Shown here in pieces: positions 8,246 to 15,970 of a stretch of 64,000 nt of DNA. This DNA is from Falsiroseomonas ponticola. Its GTDB lineage: Bacteria; Pseudomonadota; Alphaproteobacteria; Acetobacterales; Acetobacteraceae. The notes under the pieces were generated by a model that saw nothing but the letters and a program-made list of their open reading frames with translations, was not told the DNA's origin and searched no databases. The stretch's first letter is position 1. The number at the start of each line of letters is the position of its first letter. The position numbers and the translations under genes are program-made. The DNA lies in assembly GCF_016805305.1 (NCBI RefSeq), contig NZ_JAERQN010000001.1, forward strand, positions 1,240,001-1,304,000. Direction: 5' to 3'.

Positions 8246-8992
8246 ATGACCATGATGCATCGCCGCCACCTGCTCGGCTTCGGCGCCGCGCTGGGCGCCA
8301 CCGTCGGCACCACCCTCTGGGCCACGCCCCGCAGCGCGCTGGCGCAGGCAGCCCCGGCGCCGACCGGCCCGCACACCCTCGCGCCGCTGCCCTATGCCTT
8401 CGAGGCGAATGAGGCCGCGATCGATGCCCGCACCATGGAACTGCACTGGCGCTTCCACCATGGCGGCCAGGTCAACAACCTGAACATGGCGCTGCGGGAG
8501 CATACGGCGCTGCAGGCCCTGCCGCTCGACCAGCTGCTGATGAATCTCGGCCAGGTGCCGGAAGCCGTGCGCACCGCAGTCCGCAACAATGGCGGCGGCC
8601 ACGCCAACCATTCCATGTTCTGGGGCATCATGGGCGGGCAGGGGGGCGAGCCCACGGGCGAACTCGCCGCCGCCATCGCGCAGGACTTCACGGATTTCGC
8701 CACCTTCCGCAACCGCTTCAACGCGGCGGCGAACGGCGTCTTCGGCAGCGGCTGGGCCTTCGTCACCGTGACGCAGGCCGGGCGCCTCGCCATCGTTACC
8801 AAGCCGGGCCAGGACAATCCGCTGATGGACGGCCAGCGCGTGCTGATCGGCAACGATGTCTGGGAACACGCCTACTACCTGCGCTACCAGAACCGCCGGG
8901 CCGAATACACGGCGAACTGGTGGAACGTGATCGACTGGTCGAAGGTCGCCACCCGCTACGCGGCGGCCAAGGCCGGCACGCTGACGGTCTGA
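8246..8992 (+). CDS. Exported Fe/Mn superoxide dismutase
   Basis: A 248-residue enzyme that converts superoxide to peroxide and oxygen. Metal ligands are visible: His67 in ARTMELHWRFHH, the His in GGHANHSMFWGIM, and Asp and His in NDVWEHAYYLRYQ. A GGQGGEP loop and the C-terminal NWWNVIDW are typical of the family. Unlike cytoplasmic SodA/SodB it carries an N-terminal Tat-like signal, MHRRHLLGFGAALGATVG, cut near ALA-QA, so it probably works in the periplasm. Start ATG 8246 follows GGGAAAGGAAACCCC. It stands between unrelated genes. Confidence 0.92.
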   Translation: MTMMHRRHLLGFGAALGATVGTTLWATPRSALAQAAPAPTGPHTLAPLPYAFEANEAAIDARTMELHWRFHHGGQVNNLNMALREHTALQALPLDQLLMNLGQVPEAVRTAVRNNGGGHANHSMFWGIMGGQGGEPTGELAAAIAQDFTDFATFRNRFNAAANGVFGSGWAFVTVTQAGRLAIVTKPGQDNPLMDGQRVLIGNDVWEHAYYLRYQNRRAEYTANWWNVIDWSKVATRYAAAKAGTLTV

Positions 8993-9000
8993 CCCCGGGG

Positions 9001-9050
9001 CCCTCCCCCCCCGCCGGGGGGGGGGAGAGGGTTGGGTGAGGGGGAGGCCC
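9001..9050. repeat. G/C-run hairpin repeat, copy 1
   Basis: A run of C, then CCGCC, then a run of G, followed by AGAGGGTTGGGTGAGGGGG, lies directly after the superoxide dismutase stop. A near-identical block is at 12221-12262, also just after a stop. It forms a strong hairpin and could end transcription, though no T-run follows. Confidence 0.7.
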
Positions 9051-9113
9051 CCGCCGGAACCCCCGCCCCCCTCCGGCCGTTGCCGACGATCACCGCAAGG
9101 GTTCGTCACCGCC

Positions 9114-10367
9114 ATGGCCGTCCGCCTGAAGAAGCTCTCCGACCAGACCATCGTCATCACCGGCGCCTCCTCCGGCATCGGCCTCGCGACCGCCCGCATG
9201 GCCGCGGGCCGTGGCGCCGCGGTGGTGCTGGTCGCGCGTGACGAACCCTCCCTCGTCTCCGCCGTGAACGGCATCCGGGAATCCGGCGGCCGCGCCGAAT
9301 ACGTGGTGGCCGACGTCGCCGACCTCGATGCGGTCGAGAAAGCGGCGGCCTTCACTGAAGAAAAGTTCGGCGGCTTCGACACCTGGGTGAACGATGCCGG
9401 CACCAGCATCTACGGCACCCAGGAACAGACCCCGATCGACGACCAGCGCCGCCTGTTCGAGACCAACTACTGGGGCGTGGTGCATGGCAGCCTGGTGGCG
9501 GCGCAGCGGCTGAAGCGGCGGGGCGGCGCCATCATCAATGTCGGCTCCGTGCTCTCCGACCGCGCCATCGCCTACCAGGGCACCTATTCCGCCAGCAAGC
9601 ACGCGGTGAAGGGCTTCACCGACGCGCTGCGGATGGAGCTGGAGGCGGAGGGCGCGCCGGTCAGCGTCACGCTGATCAAGCCCGCCGCCATCGACAGCCT
9701 CTTCGCGGAGCACGCCCGCAACCTGCTGGGCTCCCCGGGCCTGGCCGTGCCGCCGCCGACCTATGATCCGAAGGTGGTGGCCCGCGCCATCACCTTCGCG
9801 GCCACGACGCCGCGGCGCGACCTCTATGTCGGCGGCGGCGGCGTGCTGATCTCCGTCCTCGGCACGCTCTTCCCCCGCGCCACCGATGCGCTGATGGCCA
9901 AGGGCGCCCGCGCCGCGCAGACCAGCCAGCATGCCGGCCGCCCCGGCCGCCGCGACAACCTGCATGAAGGTCGCCCGGGCGGCGAGGAACGGTCGAGCCT
10001 GCCCGGCCCCGCCGCGCGGCAATCGAGCTTGGTGCTGGAAGCGCAGATGCACCCGGTGGCGACGCTGGCCGTGCTGGCCGGCGGCGTGGCGCTGGTTGCG
10101 GGCGCGCTCGCCGCGCGGCGCAGCGGGCGGGGGCGCATCGTCTCCCTCGCCATGGACCACCTGCCGCGCCACCTGCCCCGCGCGCGGGACATCCCGGGCT
10201 ACCGGGACCTGCCGCGCGCCCGGGACCTGCCGGGCTACCGCCACCTGCCCCGGGCGCGGGACCTGCCCGGCCTTCTGGCCTCCGGCCGCCTGGCGGAACT
10301 GCTGCCCGACCCCGCCCGGATCGGCGCCGCGCTGGTCCGCCGCGCGCGCCGCAGCGGCCTGTTCTGA
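9114..10367 (+). CDS. Short-chain dehydrogenase/reductase with repeat-bearing C-terminal extension
   Basis: A 417-residue protein from ATG 9114. Residues 1-250 are a classical SDR: TGASSGIG for NAD(P) binding near 16-23, NDAGTS (a variant of NNAG) near 100, catalytic Ser in INVGSVLS, and YSASKHAVK (Tyr/Lys pair). The extension adds a basic Ala/Gly linker, a hydrophobic segment near 320-340 (VATLAVLAGGVALVAGALAA) and then three 12-residue repeats of the type LPRARDLPGYRH. Standard SDRs stop near 250-330 residues, so the tail is unusual and may tether the enzyme to the membrane. Substrate unknown. Confidence 0.85.
   Translation: MAVRLKKLSDQTIVITGASSGIGLATARMAAGRGAAVVLVARDEPSLVSAVNGIRESGGRAEYVVADVADLDAVEKAAAFTEEKFGGFDTWVNDAGTSIYGTQEQTPIDDQRRLFETNYWGVVHGSLVAAQRLKRRGGAIINVGSVLSDRAIAYQGTYSASKHAVKGFTDALRMELEAEGAPVSVTLIKPAAIDSLFAEHARNLLGSPGLAVPPPTYDPKVVARAITFAATTPRRDLYVGGGGVLISVLGTLFPRATDALMAKGARAAQTSQHAGRPGRRDNLHEGRPGGEERSSLPGPAARQSSLVLEAQMHPVATLAVLAGGVALVAGALAARRSGRGRIVSLAMDHLPRHLPRARDIPGYRDLPRARDLPGYRHLPRARDLPGLLASGRLAELLPDPARIGAALVRRARRSGLF
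10170..10277 (+). repeat. Three in-frame 36-bp tandem repeats inside the SDR gene
   Basis: Units 10170-10205, 10206-10241 and 10242-10277 each encode a version of H/D-LPRARDxPGYR. The DNA copies differ mainly at silent or conservative positions, which suggests the repeat has been kept at protein level after an older duplication. Confidence 0.8.
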
Positions 10368-10392
10368 GGCATGGAGGGGGGCGCCGGCCGGG

Positions 10393-11304
10393 CTACCGGC
10401 CCGGCGCCCCGTCTTCCTCCACCCGCGCCTTCGGCGCATCCACCCCCACCGGCCGCGCCTTGTGCCGGCGCAGACGCCCGCTCCAGGCCCGGGTGAACTC
10501 CGCCCCCAGCAGGAAGACCTGCGCGGAGTAGTAGACCCAGAGCAGCACGACCACGAGCGCGCCGGCCGCGCCATACTTGGCCGCGATGCCGCTGCCGCCG
10601 ATGTACCAGCCGATCGCCGCCTTCCCGATGCCGAACAGCGCCGCCGTGCACAGCGCCCCCACCGCCACGTCCCGCCAGCGCAGCCGCCGGTCCGGCAGGA
10701 TCTTGTAGATCGCCGCGAACAGCAGCGCGGTCAGCAGGTAGGACACCAGCAGGTTGGCGCCCTGCAGCAGCGGCACCAGCTCCGGCGCCAGCCGTTCCGT
10801 CCAGCGCCAGAGCGTCGCGATGATCGTCGACGCGATCAGGGAGACCAGCAGGAGAAAACCCGTCGTCGCCACCAGGCCGATCGACAGCAGCCGCGCCCGC
10901 AGCAGCGTCGAGATCGTCACCGGCGGCGGCGGCGCCTTCCAGATGGCGTTCAGCGCCGATTGCAGCTCCGCGAAGACGCCCGATGCCGTGACCAGCAGCA
11001 CCGCCAGGCTGACCAGCGCGGGGATGCCGGAAGCCGGGCCGGCCTCGTCGCCATCCATCCCCTCCATGATCGCCTCGACCGCCGCCGCCCCCTCCCGCCC
11101 CACCAGGGCGCGCAGCTGGTCGGCGACGGCGGCGCTGACGCGTTCCTCCCCGAAGGCGAAGCCCGCGATGGCGACCGCCACGATCAGCAGCGGCGCGATG
11201 GAGAACATGGTGTAGCAGGCGATGGCGGCGCCCCGCGTCATCGCCTCGTCCGCGATGAAGCCCTCCACCGTCTCCCTGATGATCGACCAGGCGCGCCTTC
11301 GCAT
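10393..11304 (-). CDS. YihY/BrkB family inner-membrane protein
   Basis: A 303-residue polytopic protein from ATG 11304, the start that gives the usual family N-terminus MRRRAWSIIRETVEGFIADEAMTRGAAIACYTMFSIAPLL. About six membrane spans are seen, with the family patches LNAIWKAPP near the middle and YKILPDRRLRWRDVAVGAL, then YGAAGALVVVLLWVYYSAQVFLLGAEFTRAW. YihY proteins were once called RNase BN in error; their transport or envelope role is not settled. The gene is convergent with the SDR gene, with a short hairpin-prone gap between them. Confidence 0.88.
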   Translation of the reverse strand: MRRRAWSIIRETVEGFIADEAMTRGAAIACYTMFSIAPLLIVAVAIAGFAFGEERVSAAVADQLRALVGREGAAAVEAIMEGMDGDEAGPASGIPALVSLAVLLVTASGVFAELQSALNAIWKAPPPPVTISTLLRARLLSIGLVATTGFLLLVSLIASTIIATLWRWTERLAPELVPLLQGANLLVSYLLTALLFAAIYKILPDRRLRWRDVAVGALCTAALFGIGKAAIGWYIGGSGIAAKYGAAGALVVVLLWVYYSAQVFLLGAEFTRAWSGRLRRHKARPVGVDAPKARVEEDGAPGR

Positions 11305-11437
11305 CGCAGCATCCCATCCGCACGCGACCCGCAACGGCCCGGCCCGGCCCCGGTTGCGCGCATCCGCGTGACCGCCCGGCTTGGCAAGCCGCCCCGGGCG
11401 TCGTAGGGGCGGGCGACAGACCGGGAGAGACCACGGC

Positions 11438-11866
11438 ATGGCCGACATCGAGATCGACATCGGGGGCGAGATCTTTCACGCCTTCTACGAGGAGAAGGAC
11501 GCGCCGAAGACGGTCGCCCGCTTCCGCGAATTGCTGCCCTTCAGCGACCGCATCATCCATGTCCGCTGGTCCGGCGAGGCCTGCTGGATTCCGATGGGCG
11601 AACGCGACCTCTCCATCGGGTACGAGAACGCGACCAGCCACCCCGCCCCCGGCCAGATCATCGTCTATCCCGGCGGCCTGCCGACCAGCGTGAGCGAGAC
11701 GGAGATCCTGCTCGCCTATGGCGCCGTCGCCTTCGCCTCCAAGGCCGGGCCGCTGGCGGGCAACCATTTCCTCACGATCCGCGAAGGGCTGGATCGGCTC
11801 TACAGGATCGGGCGTTCCGTGCTGTGGGACGGCAACAAGCCCATCACCTTCAGGAAGGCAGGCTGA
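11438..11866 (+). CDS. DUF3830 family protein (cyclophilin-like fold)
   Basis: A 142-residue soluble protein from ATG 11438. It carries the conserved features of DUF3830: [14 protein letters not shown] near 22-35, [12 protein letters not shown] near 43-54, [12 protein letters not shown] near 70-81, an EILLAYG segment and [12 protein letters not shown] near 103-114. Members adopt a cyclophilin-like fold but have no proven isomerase activity, and often sit beside amidase or hydrolase genes. Here the next gene, 2 bases after the stop, is an FKBP-type isomerase. The two are almost certainly co-transcribed. Confidence 0.8.
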   Translation: MADIEIDIGGEIFHAFYEEKDAPKTVARFRELLPFSDRIIHVRWSGEACWIPMGERDLSIGYENATSHPAPGQIIVYPGGLPTSVSETEILLAYGAVAFASKAGPLAGNHFLTIREGLDRLYRIGRSVLWDGNKPITFRKAG

Positions 11867-11868
11867 CC

Positions 11869-12213
11869 ATGGCCCTTGGCATGACCGACATCACCGAAGG
11901 CACGGGGACCATGGCGGTCTCCGGCAAGCAGGTGACCGTGCACTACACCGGCTGGCTGTTCGACGCGAAGGCGCCGGAGAACAAGGGCCGCAAGTTCGAC
12001 AGCAGCCGCGATCGCGGGGAGCCCTTCAGCTTCCCCCTCGGCGCGGGCCATGTGATCCAGGGCTGGGACCGGGGCGTGGCCGGGATGCGCATCGGCGGCC
12101 ATCGCCGCCTGACCATCCCGCCGGAATTCGGCTATGGCGCCCGCGGCGCCGGCGGCGTGATCCCGCCCAACGCCACGCTGGTCTTCGACGTGGAACTGCT
12201 CGGCGTCGGCTGA
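11869..12213 (+). CDS. FKBP-type peptidyl-prolyl cis-trans isomerase
   Basis: A compact 114-residue single-domain FKBP with no signal peptide, so cytoplasmic. Motifs: [11 protein letters not shown] near 23-33, [31 protein letters not shown] near 44-74 (most active-site residues), [14 protein letters not shown] near 80-93 and [16 protein letters not shown] at the end. All core aromatic pocket residues (Tyr, Phe, Asp, Trp) appear to be present, so catalysis of Xaa-Pro isomerisation is expected. ATG 11869 follows AGGAAGGCAGGCTGACC and lies 2 bases after the DUF3830 stop. Confidence 0.95.
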   Translation: MALGMTDITEGTGTMAVSGKQVTVHYTGWLFDAKAPENKGRKFDSSRDRGEPFSFPLGAGHVIQGWDRGVAGMRIGGHRRLTIPPEFGYGARGAGGVIPPNATLVFDVELLGVG

Positions 12214-12220
12214 CCCTCTC

Positions 12221-12262
12221 GCCCCCTCCCCCCGCCGGGGGGAGGGGGTTGGGTGAGGGGCC
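12221..12262. repeat. G/C-run hairpin repeat, copy 2
   Basis: This block repeats the motif at 9001-9050: a C-run, CCGCC, a G-run, then GAGGGGGTTGGGTGAGGGG. It begins 8 bases after the FKBP stop. The two copies share orientation relative to the gene before them. Confidence 0.7.
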
Positions 12263-12452
12263 TTCGCGCCCCTTGCCATCCCGCCGGAAAACTCGCTACA
12301 CGCTGTCCCAGCATCAGGAGTTGGGCCGACGCCCAACGCCAACCTGCCTTCCCGGGCAAGGTGGCGCTCCCGCAAGGGGGGATGCGGCCTCACCGGCAAC
12401 CAATCGGGCAGCGCCGCCGTCGGATCGACCTCCTGGACCAGTGGAGGACGGC

Positions 12453-12746
12453 ATGCTCGACAGCGCGGGGACGCCCCCGGATCTCACCCTTCTGCTCGGC
12501 CCGCATGACGCGGCGGAATTCGTCGCATTCTGCGAATGGCGGGACCGCCTCGGGCGATGTTCGCCCTCCCTCCTCTACGTCGTCCTGCATCGCCGGGGGG
12601 CGGAGACCTGGACCCAGGCCATCCGCATCCTGCCGGATCGCCGCCCGGGCCACCTGACCATCCATGTGGAGCGCATCCGCGACGGCGATGAACGCGCGGC
12701 GCTGCGCGGCTGGCTGCTGGCGGCCGCGGCCGGGATGCGGCGGTAG
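12453..12746 (+). CDS. Hypothetical 97-residue protein
   Basis: A small open frame starting at ATG 12453 behind GTGGAGGACGGC. The sequence contains a hydrophobic, Leu-rich start (PPDLTLLLGPHDAAEFVAF), a central CSPSLLYVVLHRRG segment, a strand LTIHVERI and a helical end. It has no recognisable motif and no signal peptide. A CCTCC at 12429-12433 could pair with the GGAGG at 12443-12447 and mask the ribosome site. Support for being a real gene comes from the Shine-Dalgarno site and clean codon use; function unknown. The 239 bases before it contain the G-run repeat and a GTTGGGC/GCCCAAC hairpin at 12320-12337. Confidence 0.55.
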   Translation: MLDSAGTPPDLTLLLGPHDAAEFVAFCEWRDRLGRCSPSLLYVVLHRRGAETWTQAIRILPDRRPGHLTIHVERIRDGDERAALRGWLLAAAAGMRR

Positions 12747-12827
12747 GGTCCTGCCGCATTCTGCATGGCATGCCGGTTGCGGCGGCGTCCCCGCCTGCTC
12801 GCCTTTTGCGAGAGGCCTGGAAGCCCC

Positions 12828-13592
12828 ATGCCCCAATCGCGCGTGCCCAGATCCTCCGCCGCCGCCGGCGTCGCCATCATCCTCGCGGCACGCCGCGGCC
12901 TGCCCGGCGCGCCGCCCCTGCCGGCTCAGCCCATCGGCGGGCGGCCCATGCTGCACCATGTGCTGGATGCCGCCGGCGCCGTCTTCGGCCGCGCCATCCT
13001 GGTCATCGGGCCGGAGATGGCCGGGATGCCGCCGGCACCCCCGCCCCACCGCACCCTGGTGCAGCAGGACCGCCGCGGCGCCGCCCATGCCGCGCTGCTC
13101 GCCGCGCCGCTGCTCTCGGGCTTCCGGGGCGATGCCGCGGTGATCCGGGGCGACCTGCCGGGCCTCTCCCCCGCCACGCTGCGATCCCTGCGCGATGCGC
13201 GGCAGGATGGCGCGGCCCTCGCCCTGCTGGCCTTCCGCCCCGCCACCGCCCTGCCGCTGGCCCGCGTCATCGCCTGCGCCGATACCGGCCAGGTGGACCG
13301 CGTGGTGCCCTGGGTGGAGGCGACGGCGGCGGAACGCGCCATCGGCCTCTGCGATGCCGGCGTGCTTTGCGCCCGCAGCACGGACCTGGTGCGCTGGCTG
13401 CGCGCCGTGCGCCCGGCGGAGGCGCGGGGCGAGCTGCGCCTGACCGGCATCGTCGCCGCCGCGCGGGCGGAAGGCCGCCAGGTGGTCGCCATCCAGGGCC
13501 CCGCCGCGGAGCTCACGCCCCTCGACACGCCGGAGGCGCTGATCGAGGCGCAGGCGCTGGGCCGCCTGTCCCGGCACCTGAAGGCCGCCTGA
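12828..13592 (+). CDS. GlmU/MobA-like nucleotidyltransferase-fold protein
   Basis: A 254-residue protein from ATG 12828. It has the Rossmann-like layout of sugar-phosphate or MobA-type nucleotidyltransferases: VAIILAARRGLPGAP near the N-terminus where active enzymes have LAAGxGTRM, RPMLHHVLDAA, VLVQQDRRGAAHAALLAAP, and a metal-binding-type GDLPGLSPATLRSL near 105-118. A later LTPLDTPEALIEAQ resembles the end of GlmU N-domains. The signature loop is degenerate (ARRGLPG), so activity on the usual substrates is doubtful. It could be a specialised or inactive relative. It is flanked by unrelated genes. Confidence 0.6.
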   Translation: MPQSRVPRSSAAAGVAIILAARRGLPGAPPLPAQPIGGRPMLHHVLDAAGAVFGRAILVIGPEMAGMPPAPPPHRTLVQQDRRGAAHAALLAAPLLSGFRGDAAVIRGDLPGLSPATLRSLRDARQDGAALALLAFRPATALPLARVIACADTGQVDRVVPWVEATAAERAIGLCDAGVLCARSTDLVRWLRAVRPAEARGELRLTGIVAAARAEGRQVVAIQGPAAELTPLDTPEALIEAQALGRLSRHLKAA

Positions 13593-13656
13593 CGCTTGCA
13601 TTGACACGACCGGGCCGCCTGCGATCCTGACCCCAATCGATGGGGGGATCGGCACC

Positions 13657-14622
13657 ATGGACCGCAGAAGCCTTCTGGCCTCGCTGGCAGCGCTGCCGCT
13701 GGCCGGCCCGTCCCTCGCGCAGGGCAGGGCGGTGCGGCTGGTGGTGCCCGCCGCGCCGGGCGGCGCCATCGACGTCATCGGCCGCCTCTACGCCCAGCGC
13801 CTGGCGGCACGCTCCGGCCAGAACTGGGTGATCGAGAACCGCGCCGGCGGCAACAACACCATCGGCGCGGCGGAGGTCGCGCGCAGCGCGCCGGATGGCG
13901 GCACCTTCCTGGTGAATGCCGACATCCACCTGATGGGCAGCCGCGTCGTGCGCAACCTGTCCTACGACCCCGTCGCCGACTTCACGCCCATCGCGCGCCT
14001 GGCCACCGCGCCGCTGCTCGTCGTCGGCCATCCCGAGCAGTCCCGCGCGCGGAGCATGCCGGAACTCGTGGCGGCGATGCGGCGCGACCCGCGCCACTAC
14101 ACCTTCTCCACCTCCGGCGCCGGCTCCATGGCGCATCTGGCCGCGGAGGGGCTGAAGCGCGCCATCGGCGCGGATGACGCGGTGGTGGCGCATTACCGGG
14201 GCACGGCGCCGGCCATCAACGATGTCGTCGCCGGCAACGTCACGCTGATGGTGGCGCCGCTACTCTCCGCCCAGTCGCTGGTCCAGGCCGGGCGGCTGCG
14301 CGCCTTCGCCCTGATCGGCGCGCCCGCGCGCAGCGCCGCCATGCCCGAGGTGCCGACCGTCGCGGAGGCCGGCGTCACCGGCATCGATTTCCTGCTGTGG
14401 TACGCCGTCTGGGGCCCGAAGGGCCTGCCCGCCGCCACGACCGATGCGCTGGCCCGCCAGCTGAACGAGATCGGCCAGGAGGCCGAGATCGCCCGCCGCC
14501 TGGTGGAGATGGGCGCGGAGGCCTTCACCGCCGACACGCCCGCCGCCTTCGCCGCCTTCATCGCGCAGGAGAACGTGAAGAACGGCCGCATCGCCGACCT
14601 CGCGGGGATCCAGCCGGAGTGA
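13657..14622 (+). CDS. Tripartite tricarboxylate transporter receptor (TctC/Bug family)
   Basis: A 321-residue periplasmic binding protein. The signal peptide MDRRSLLASLAALPLAGPSLA is followed by VRLVVPAAPGGAIDVIGR, the family start, and VIENRAGGNNTIGAAEVARSAPDGGTFLV, which carries the invariant Bug-family loop. HYRGTAPAINDVVAGNVTLM near the middle is also typical. Bug proteins bind carboxylated compounds. No TctA/TctB genes follow; instead a flavin hydroxylase and a class II aldolase do, which suggests an aromatic acid ligand. Start ATG 13657 follows GGGGGATCGGCACC. Confidence 0.93.
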   Translation: MDRRSLLASLAALPLAGPSLAQGRAVRLVVPAAPGGAIDVIGRLYAQRLAARSGQNWVIENRAGGNNTIGAAEVARSAPDGGTFLVNADIHLMGSRVVRNLSYDPVADFTPIARLATAPLLVVGHPEQSRARSMPELVAAMRRDPRHYTFSTSGAGSMAHLAAEGLKRAIGADDAVVAHYRGTAPAINDVVAGNVTLMVAPLLSAQSLVQAGRLRAFALIGAPARSAAMPEVPTVAEAGVTGIDFLLWYAVWGPKGLPAATTDALARQLNEIGQEAEIARRLVEMGAEAFTADTPAAFAAFIAQENVKNGRIADLAGIQPE

Positions 14623-14738
14623 TGCCCGCGAGCGTTTCTGGTGATCCGATGGCGGCCGGTGTTCTTCACGCCGGCCGAGGCCGCGAATGCGGCCCGCCGC
14701 TTATGCGGCGAAGCCAAGCGAAGCGCCGGCGTCTGAGG

Positions 14739-14762
14739 GCCTTTTCGTGTCAGCGAAAAGGC
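14739..14762 (+). terminator. Hairpin between tctC-like gene and hydroxylase gene
   Basis: GCCTTTTCG (14739-14747) pairs perfectly with CGAAAAGGC (14754-14762) around a 6-base loop. No T-run follows, and the hydroxylase start is only 8 bases later. It may act as an attenuator or processing hairpin rather than a full terminator. Confidence 0.45.
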
Positions 14763-14770
14763 ATGGCGGC

Positions 14771-15970
14771 ATGACCAGCCCGCCCATCCTGATCGCCGGC
14801 GGCGGCATCGGCGGCCTCGCCACCGCCCTCGGCCTCGCCCGCCAGGGTTTTTCGAGCGTTGTCCTGGAGAAGGCGGCTGTCATGGGGGAGGTGGGGGCGG
14901 GCATCCAGCTCGGCCCCAACGCCTTCCATGCCTTCGACTGGCTGGGCGTCGGCGACACCGCGCGCGCCATGGCGATCTATGTGGACCGGCTGCGGCTGAT
15001 GGATGCGCTGACGGCGGAGGAGATCTGCCACATCGACCTCGGCCCCGATTTCCGCGCGCGCTTCGGCAACCCCTACGCCGTCATCCACCGCGGCGACCTC
15101 CACGGCGTCTTTTTGCAAGGCTGCCGCGCCAGCGATCTCATCACGCTGCGCACCTCCGCCGAGGTCGTCGCCTATGAGCAGGACAGCACCGGCGCCACCG
15201 CCATCCTCGCCACCGGCGAAAGGCTTCGCGGCCGCGCGCTGATCGGCGCGGATGGCCTCTGGTCCAAGGTGCGGCGGCAGCTCGTCGGCGATGGCGCGCC
15301 CCGCGTCTCCGGCCACACCACCTATCGCAGCGTCATCCCGACGGAGCAGATGCCCGAGGAGCTGCGCTGGAACGCGGCGACGCTCTGGGCCGGGCCGAAA
15401 TGCCACATCGTCCACTACCCGCTGCAGGGCTGGAAGACCTTCAACCTCGTCGTCACCTACCACAACGACGCGCCGGAACCCGTCGCGGGCAAGCCGGTGG
15501 AGGCCGAGGAAGTCTTCCGCGGCTTCACCCATGTGCATCCCATGGCGCAGCGGATCATCCGCCAGGGCCGCGACTGGAAGCTCTGGGTCCTCTGCGACCG
15601 CGACCCGATCGAGCAATGGGTGGATGGCCGCGTGGCGCTGCTGGGCGATGCCGCGCATCCGATGATGCAGTACATGGCGCAGGGCGCCTGCATGGCGATG
15701 GAGGATGCGGTCTGCCTGGCGCAGATCCTGGCCGCGCATCAGGGCGACATCGCCGCCGCGCTGCCCGCCTATCGCGATGCCCGCGCGCTGCGCACCGCGC
15801 GGGTGCAGCTGCAATCCCGCGCCATCGGCGACCACGTCTACCACCCCGCCGGCGCGCATGCCGCGCTGCGCAACTCCATCATGGCCGCGAAGTCGCAGGC
15901 GGAATGGCGGGACAACCTCGCCTGGCTCTATGGCGGCACCGGGCCCATCACACAGGACAAAGCAGCATGA
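14771..15970 (+). CDS. FAD-dependent aromatic hydroxylase (3-hydroxybenzoate 6-hydroxylase-like)
   Basis: A 399-residue class A flavoprotein monooxygenase. FAD sites are visible: ILIAGGGIGGLATALGLARQG near 6-26, RGDLHGVF near 115-122 and GRVALLGDAAHPMMQYMAQGACMAMEDA near 287-314. The proline-less active-site block and VGAGIQLGPNAFHAFDWLGV near 42-62 resemble 3-hydroxybenzoate 6-monooxygenase and salicylate hydroxylase. It should use NAD(P)H and oxygen to hydroxylate an aromatic acid, perhaps towards gentisate. ATG 14771 was chosen as the family start. Its TGA overlaps the next gene's ATG by 4 bases. No ring-cleaving dioxygenase is in the window, so the exact substrate is open. Confidence 0.85.
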   Translation: MTSPPILIAGGGIGGLATALGLARQGFSSVVLEKAAVMGEVGAGIQLGPNAFHAFDWLGVGDTARAMAIYVDRLRLMDALTAEEICHIDLGPDFRARFGNPYAVIHRGDLHGVFLQGCRASDLITLRTSAEVVAYEQDSTGATAILATGERLRGRALIGADGLWSKVRRQLVGDGAPRVSGHTTYRSVIPTEQMPEELRWNAATLWAGPKCHIVHYPLQGWKTFNLVVTYHNDAPEPVAGKPVEAEEVFRGFTHVHPMAQRIIRQGRDWKLWVLCDRDPIEQWVDGRVALLGDAAHPMMQYMAQGACMAMEDAVCLAQILAAHQGDIAAALPAYRDARALRTARVQLQSRAIGDHVYHPAGAHAALRNSIMAAKSQAEWRDNLAWLYGGTGPITQDKAA

